Assembly: GCA_001799195.1 (NCBI GenBank)
Contig: MGSU01000310.1
Coordinates: forward strand, 1-27,483
DNA from: Deltaproteobacteria bacterium RIFOXYA12_FULL_61_11
GTDB lineage: Bacteria; Bdellovibrionota_F; JAHFAK01; YA12-FULL-61-11
Reading direction: 5' to 3'
DNA length: 27,483 nucleotides
The notes under the pieces were generated by a model that saw only the letters and a program-made list of their open reading frames with translations, was not told the origin of the DNA and did no database searches. Of the stretch, positions 23,937-27,483 are shown piece after piece (the first letter of the stretch is position 1; each line of letters begins with the position of its first letter). Position numbers and translations under genes: made by a program.

Positions 23937-25754
23937 ATGAGTCAGCAGCACCATCCCGACGACGACCAACTCCACAAGCTCCGTCACTCCCTGGCCCACA
24001 TCCTGGCCCAGGCAGTGCTCGAGGTCCGCCCCGAGGCCAAGCTCGGCTTCGGCCCCCCCGTGGAGAACGGTTTCTACTACGATTTCGACTTCGGTGACCG
24101 CCCCATCGGTCCCGAGGACTTTCCCGACCTCGAGGAACGCATGCAGCGCATCGTCAAGGCGAGGCAGGAGTTCGAGGGTTTCGAGCAGGACCTCCAGGAG
24201 AGCGAGGCCATGCTCGGCACGACCGATCAGCATTACAAGATCGAATACGCCCGGGAGCTGGTCGAGAAGGGCATCGCGCAGGGTGGCCGCCTCACGTTCT
24301 TCCGCAACGGTCCTTTTCTGGACATGTGCGAGGGACCTCACCTCAAGCACACCGGAGAGGTCCCCAAGGCCTGCTTCAAACTCGACAAGATCGCGGGGAG
24401 TTACTGGCGGGGGGATGAGCACCGGCCCATGCTCACCCGCATCTATGCCCTGGCCTTCCCCTCGCGGGACGAGCTCAAGGAGTTCCTCGGTCGGCGCGAG
24501 CTGGCCATGCAGCGCGACCACAAGAAGCTCGGCGCCGAGCTGGAGCTGTTCTTCCACGACGACGACGTCGGGGTCGGCCTACCGCTCTGGCTGCCCGGCG
24601 GCACGGCCATCCGCGAAGAGCTGGAACGCTGGGCCAAAGAAGAAGAATTCCGCGCCGGTTACCAGCGGGTCAGTACGCCGATCATCACCCGGGCCGGTCT
24701 CTACCACCGTTCCGGCCACCTGCCCTACTACGCCGAATCCATGTACCCGCCGATGCTGGTCGATGAGCACGACGAATATTACCTGCGACCGATGAACTGC
24801 CCTCACCACCACAAGATCTACGCCTCGCGCGGCCGCAGCTACCGCGAGCTGCCGCTCAGGTTGTGCGAATACGGCAACGTCTTCCGGTACGAGAAACACG
24901 GTTCGCTCTCGGGGCTCCTGCGGGTGCGGGCGATGTGCATGAACGACGCCCATATCTACTGCGCCTACGAGCAGATCGGCGAGGAGTTCGCCAACGTCAT
25001 GGCCCTGTACGACCGGTACTATCAGCACCTGCACCTCAGCGAGTTCCGGGCGAGGCTCTCCCTGCACGACCCCGACAGCCCCAAGTTCGCCAAGGACGTC
25101 GACGAGTGGCGCCGTTGCGAGGACATCATGCGCTCGATCCTGAAAGAAGCGGGCGTGGACTTCGAGGAAGAGGTGGGTGAGGCCGCCTTCTACGGTCCCA
25201 AGCTCGATCTGCAGATGAAGAACCTGATGGGCCGCGAGGAGACGGTCTCGACCGTGCAACTCGACTTCTTGATGCCCGGCCGCTTCGGTCTCACCTTCAC
25301 GGACCGCGACGGCAGCCGCCAAGCACCTTACATCATCCACCGCGCGCCGCTCTCGACCCACGAACGCTTCATCTCATTCCTCATCGAGCGCTTCGGCGGG
25401 GCCTTCCCGACGTGGCTGGCCCCCATTCAGGTCGCCCTGATCCCGGTCGGCGAACACGCCCTGGCCTACGCCGATGAGCTGCGCCGCACCCTCACCGAAC
25501 GCCTGTTCCGGGTCGAACTCGACGACAGCTCGGAAACCTTCAACAAACGCATCCGCACGGCCGTGACCAGGAAGATCCCGAACCTCTGGATCCTCGGCGC
25601 CGAAGAGACCGCGGCGCGCTCGGTGACCTGGCGGCGTTACGGCGTGAAGGAACAGCAAAGGCTCGACCTGGCCAAGGCCCTCGACACGCTCGATGCCCTG
25701 CGGGCCGGAAGGGTCATGGACAATCTTCCCGAAACAGCGTGGCCGCAGATTTGA
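23937..25754 (+). CDS. threonyl-tRNA synthetase lacking the N-terminal TGS domain
   Basis: A 605-residue class II synthetase that charges tRNA-Thr with threonine. It begins directly in the N2 editing domain: RHSLAHILAQA has the H17-x3-H21 pair and DMCEGPH has the editing cysteine C131. The catalytic core follows. Zinc ligands are C288 (MNCPHH), H339 (NDAHIYC) and H468 (IIHRAP). Motif 2 is FRYEKHGSLSGLLRVRAM, and motif 3 is STHERFISFLIERFGG. The anticodon-binding domain starts near WLAPIQVALIP. The usual TGS domain of about 60 residues is absent. In-frame codons before the ATG do not encode one, and GAGG five bases before 23937 supports this start. infC, rpmI and rplT, which often follow thrS, are not here, so this could be a stand-alone or second copy. 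Confidence 0.95.
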   Translation: MSQQHHPDDDQLHKLRHSLAHILAQAVLEVRPEAKLGFGPPVENGFYYDFDFGDRPIGPEDFPDLEERMQRIVKARQEFEGFEQDLQESEAMLGTTDQHYKIEYARELVEKGIAQGGRLTFFRNGPFLDMCEGPHLKHTGEVPKACFKLDKIAGSYWRGDEHRPMLTRIYALAFPSRDELKEFLGRRELAMQRDHKKLGAELELFFHDDDVGVGLPLWLPGGTAIREELERWAKEEEFRAGYQRVSTPIITRAGLYHRSGHLPYYAESMYPPMLVDEHDEYYLRPMNCPHHHKIYASRGRSYRELPLRLCEYGNVFRYEKHGSLSGLLRVRAMCMNDAHIYCAYEQIGEEFANVMALYDRYYQHLHLSEFRARLSLHDPDSPKFAKDVDEWRRCEDIMRSILKEAGVDFEEEVGEAAFYGPKLDLQMKNLMGREETVSTVQLDFLMPGRFGLTFTDRDGSRQAPYIIHRAPLSTHERFISFLIERFGGAFPTWLAPIQVALIPVGEHALAYADELRRTLTERLFRVELDDSSETFNKRIRTAVTRKIPNLWILGAEETAARSVTWRRYGVKEQQRLDLAKALDTLDALRAGRVMDNLPETAWPQI

Positions 25755-25820
25755 AGGGAGCAGGCATTACCCCCGCCACTACAACCTAGTACAAGAGACG
25801 AACCATCGCCGACTGATGCG

Positions 25821-26156
25821 CTAGACCTCACCCTTTGGTCCCAACGATGGGGTCTCATCGCCGCACGAGGTCCCCTCGCTCTGTTGGTCCCGCCTCTTGG
25901 GGACAGTCGGCTCCTGGGCCGCACTGCCAGTATCGCAGTTCGATGCCTCGATGCTCGAACCCGAGGTCTTGGATGGCTCGCGTAAACCGTCCTGTGCGCG
26001 GAGTGCCGCAAGACGGCGGCTCAGCTCGGCCATATTCTCCAGGGCGAGGAAGCGCTCTCGCAAGGTGAGCTGTTGATTGCGGCGGAGTTGCTCTTTGCGA
26101 CTGCCGTCATACGTCGTCAAGCTCCAATCGATGGTGGGCAACTGTTCCCTACTCAT
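25821..26156 (-). CDS. small protein paired with the nucleotidyltransferase gene
   Basis: A 111-residue protein. The first 55 or so residues look conserved and helical (IDWSLTTYDGSRKEQLRRNQ, then LTLRERFLALENMAELSRRLAAL). The rest is polar, low-complexity and possibly disordered. I recognise no named family. The ATG at 26156 overlaps the end of the nucleotidyltransferase gene by eight bases, so translation is probably coupled. A TTG further upstream (26195) is a less likely start. The tight two-gene arrangement resembles nucleotidyltransferase-based toxin-antitoxin or modification pairs, but the partner is not an obvious HEPN or AbiEi protein. The function remains open. Confidence 0.6.
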   Translation of the reverse strand: MSREQLPTIDWSLTTYDGSRKEQLRRNQQLTLRERFLALENMAELSRRLAALRAQDGLREPSKTSGSSIEASNCDTGSAAQEPTVPKRRDQQSEGTSCGDETPSLGPKGEV

Positions 26157-26661
26157 GGCTCTGTCGTTGCTCCAGTATCCAACGAAGATGGACAACGTCG
26201 TCGCGATCCTTAGGACGATCGGCTGCTTCCTTCATGCGAATCAGCGTCTCGAGCGCAACGAAAGGTACCTCGAGCCCGGGTAACAAGGCACCTCGCATTG
26301 CCCGGGTGTATTCAGTTGAAAAGTCGAAAGGTTCTTCGATGAAAACGTCGATCGCGGTATCTCGGTGCTGTTCACAGTAAAAACTGAGCACCTGCATCCC
26401 TTTTTCCTCCCGCCAGGTTGCCCGTTGGGTCGGCTCAGCGAATTGCCGAGCCTCGATCGGCACCCGGGGTCGATAGCCGATGCCGACCAATGCGGCAAAG
26501 AAGGCCTGTATGTTGCCGCGATCGAGGGTAATGACCAGATCAAGGTCGCAGGTGAGGCGCAGGTAACCGTGCGCATTGACGGCCAGACCCCCAGCGACAA
26601 GATAGCGAACGCCAGCAGCGTTCAAGGCGCCGAAAATCGTATCCAGGGTGGTCACGTGCAT
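26149..26661 (-). CDS. MNT/AbiEii-like minimal nucleotidyltransferase
   Basis: A 170-residue protein with a DNA polymerase beta-type nucleotidyltransferase fold. VAGGLAVNAHGYLRLTCDLDLVI carries the GG motif followed by the catalytic D-x-D (CDLDLV). A later acidic strand (TAIDVFIEEPF) supplies the third carboxylate. The C-terminal helices (VPFVALETLIRMKEAADRPKDRDDVVHLRWIL) are typical of these small enzymes. Family members transfer nucleotides to proteins or tRNA and often serve in toxin-antitoxin or phage-defence pairs. The ATG has GGAGAG upstream. The second gene overlaps its 3' end. The call of a nucleotidyltransferase fold is good. A defence or toxin role is only inferred from the gene-pair layout. 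Confidence 0.82.
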   Translation of the reverse strand: MHVTTLDTIFGALNAAGVRYLVAGGLAVNAHGYLRLTCDLDLVITLDRGNIQAFFAALVGIGYRPRVPIEARQFAEPTQRATWREEKGMQVLSFYCEQHRDTAIDVFIEEPFDFSTEYTRAMRGALLPGLEVPFVALETLIRMKEAADRPKDRDDVVHLRWILEQRQSHE

Positions 26662-26697
26662 AGTCCGTCTCTCCGTTGCTTAGCGACGTAGCACGTC

Positions 26698-26713
26698 AGT
26701 CGGTAGACCGACT
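26698..26713. repeat. perfect 7-base inverted repeat upstream of the nucleotidyltransferase gene
   Basis: AGTCGGT-AG-ACCGACT lies about 40 bases upstream of the start codon at 26661. It is followed at once by a second overlapping pairing, CGACT-CGA-AGTCG. It may be an operator for autoregulation of the gene pair, or an RNA hairpin. The rest of 26662-26891 shows no gene. Confidence 0.45.
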
Positions 26714-26891
26714 CGAAGTCGGACTTGGTTCCTCACCCGGCACCCTCTGGACCAGCCTCTCCATTGTCATCGAGGTTACCACGCCAGCGTGGGTGGGGCA
26801 ATGCGAGGCAATGAAATGGAAAGGCGATTCGTTGGCTTGAAGTCCAAGGTGGGTGTATGGCGTAGGTTTATGGTTTATTTCGCGACGATGC

Positions 26892-26910
26892 TGAGGGTTT
26901 GTCTCCCTCA
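26892..26910 (-). terminator. weak hairpin just after the SpoIIAA-like gene
   Basis: TGAGGG, 7-base loop, CCCTCA, starting three bases beyond the stop codon on the minus strand. No T-run follows, so this is at best a weak or factor-dependent terminator. Confidence 0.3.
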
Positions 26911-26913
26911 ACG

Positions 26914-27267
26914 TCACCGCTTGCGCAGCCAGTTCAAGGCCTTGGTTTCGTCCCGGAACGCATCGACCGTGAGCTGGGACAGGGTTTTGGTAAAACCCAT
27001 GACCAGGAGCTGGATCTTCATCGAGGCGCAGACCACGGCGATCCTTCCGGTGTGGGCGTGCCGCATCACCGCCTTGACCAGACTCTTCATCTCGTCGGAG
27101 TAGCCGCCGACCTTGCGCAGATCGACCAGGATCGGTACCTTGTCCTGCGCTCCGTCGAGCGCGCGTACAACCTCTTCCTCGAATTGCCCTGCCGGCCGTG
27201 GCCCACCATCCTGCGGGAAGGGAACTACCTTGAGGATACCTTGTTCCATCGCGACCATGCTGCTCAT
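26914..27267 (-). CDS. SpoIIAA/STAS-like protein
   Basis: A 117-residue soluble alpha/beta protein. The pattern VPILVDLRKVGGYS, then MKSLVKAVMRHAHTGRIAVVC, then a final DAFRDETKALNWLRKR matches the SpoIIAA-like family (STAS-type fold). Such proteins bind partners or lipids. No phosphorylatable serine equivalent to the anti-anti-sigma site is clear, so a SpoIIAA-type regulatory role is not implied. The ATG at 27267 has GGAG nine bases upstream and a good promoter about 30 bases before it. Longer in-frame starts would include the promoter. It has its own transcription unit. Confidence 0.75.
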   Translation of the reverse strand: MSSMVAMEQGILKVVPFPQDGGPRPAGQFEEEVVRALDGAQDKVPILVDLRKVGGYSDEMKSLVKAVMRHAHTGRIAVVCASMKIQLLVMGFTKTLSQLTVDAFRDETKALNWLRKR

Positions 27268-27296
27268 GACGCTTCGCTCCGTGTCGTGCCGAGAGA

Positions 27297-27325
27297 AGCG
27301 TAGCGAGGAACCGCCCGTCGTGCAA
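27297..27325 (-). promoter_or_regulatory. candidate promoter of the SpoIIAA-like gene
   Basis: On the minus strand: TTGCAC, 17 bases, TACGCT. The start point is about 23 bases before the ATG at 27267. It has the same -35 and spacing as the promoters at 9978 and 11781. Confidence 0.5.
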
Positions 27326-27428
27326 CTCGATTTTTCGGGGGGCGGGAACCCTTGTCCCGACCTCCGCGGCTCCCCGGGCAGGAGCTGGTCCGACATACTC
27401 TCGAGCAGCGGTGATTGTCGGGGTCACT

Positions 27429-27483
27429 TCAGCCGAACAGGTGTTCCGCGGTCCACCAACACAACCAGACCACGAAAATCCCC
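27429..27483 (-). CDS. C-terminal end of a gene cut by the window edge
   Basis: Seventeen codons read GIFVVWLCWWTAEHLFG then stop, on the minus strand. The hydrophobic, tryptophan-rich composition suggests the end of a membrane protein. Too little is present to identify it, and it may be a chance open frame. Confidence 0.35.
   Translation of the reverse strand, partial: GIFVVWLCWWTAEHLFG

Noticed and set aside
23045-23938. 297-codon minus-strand open frame across the small secreted-protein gene and the structured element
   Set aside because: It has no protein-like pattern or ribosome site and runs antisense to a gene with a clear signal peptide.
26696-27427. 243-codon minus-strand open frame over the SpoIIAA-like gene
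   Set aside because: It is in a different frame from the SpoIIAA-like protein, is Arg/Gly/Pro-rich without any domain pattern, and includes the promoter. It is a shadow.

Overview
This is a GC-rich bacterial chromosomal window. AT-rich patches occur only between genes, at about 9915-9975 and 22810-23110. The gene content suggests a Gram-negative, deltaproteobacteria-like organism (Myxococcota, Desulfobacterota or a relative). It has NtrC-type two-component systems, very large cysteine-rich surface lipoproteins, von Willebrand A (vWA) lipoproteins, a Tat system and a SpoIIAA-like protein. The taxonomic assignment is an inference from gene style, not from a marker gene.

Left block (about 100-8270, all minus strand). 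This is a signalling and transport cluster. In transcription order it holds a membrane histidine kinase, a sigma-54 NtrC-type regulator, a 258-base gap, a second membrane histidine kinase, a CBS-pair protein, a receiver domain fused to a DASS/SLC13 transporter, and a stand-alone receiver protein. The gap carries a good GG-N10-GC sigma-54 promoter candidate and an inverted repeat upstream of it. A simple reading is that the first kinase/NtrC pair switches on the kinase-CBS-transporter-receiver operon, and that the second kinase acts on the transporter itself through its fused receiver.

Middle block (8366-11700, plus strand). A tatB-like gene, tatC and a small exported HEAT-repeat gene form a tight operon. 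A YfbK-like vWA lipoprotein follows with its own promoter.

Giant gene (11974-21534). This encodes a 3186-residue lipoprotein. It has 28 tandem Ig/cadherin-like modules, each with a conserved cysteine pair, one cysteine-free module and a C-terminal vWA domain. Nine modules show an exact 828-base (three-module) higher-order period. The promoter lies about 165 bases upstream, and the leader can form two mutually exclusive hairpins.

Right block (21570-27483). It contains a secreted phospholipase D-family protein (minus), a small secreted protein of unknown function (plus), and a highly structured, inverted-repeat-bounded stretch with several GGA-bearing hairpins. These are followed by a threonyl-tRNA synthetase lacking the TGS domain (plus), a nucleotidyltransferase/small-partner gene pair (minus), a SpoIIAA/STAS-like protein (minus), and the last codons of a gene running off the right edge. 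Several genes share a promoter layout of TTGCAC or a close variant, 16-17 bases, then TAnnnT.
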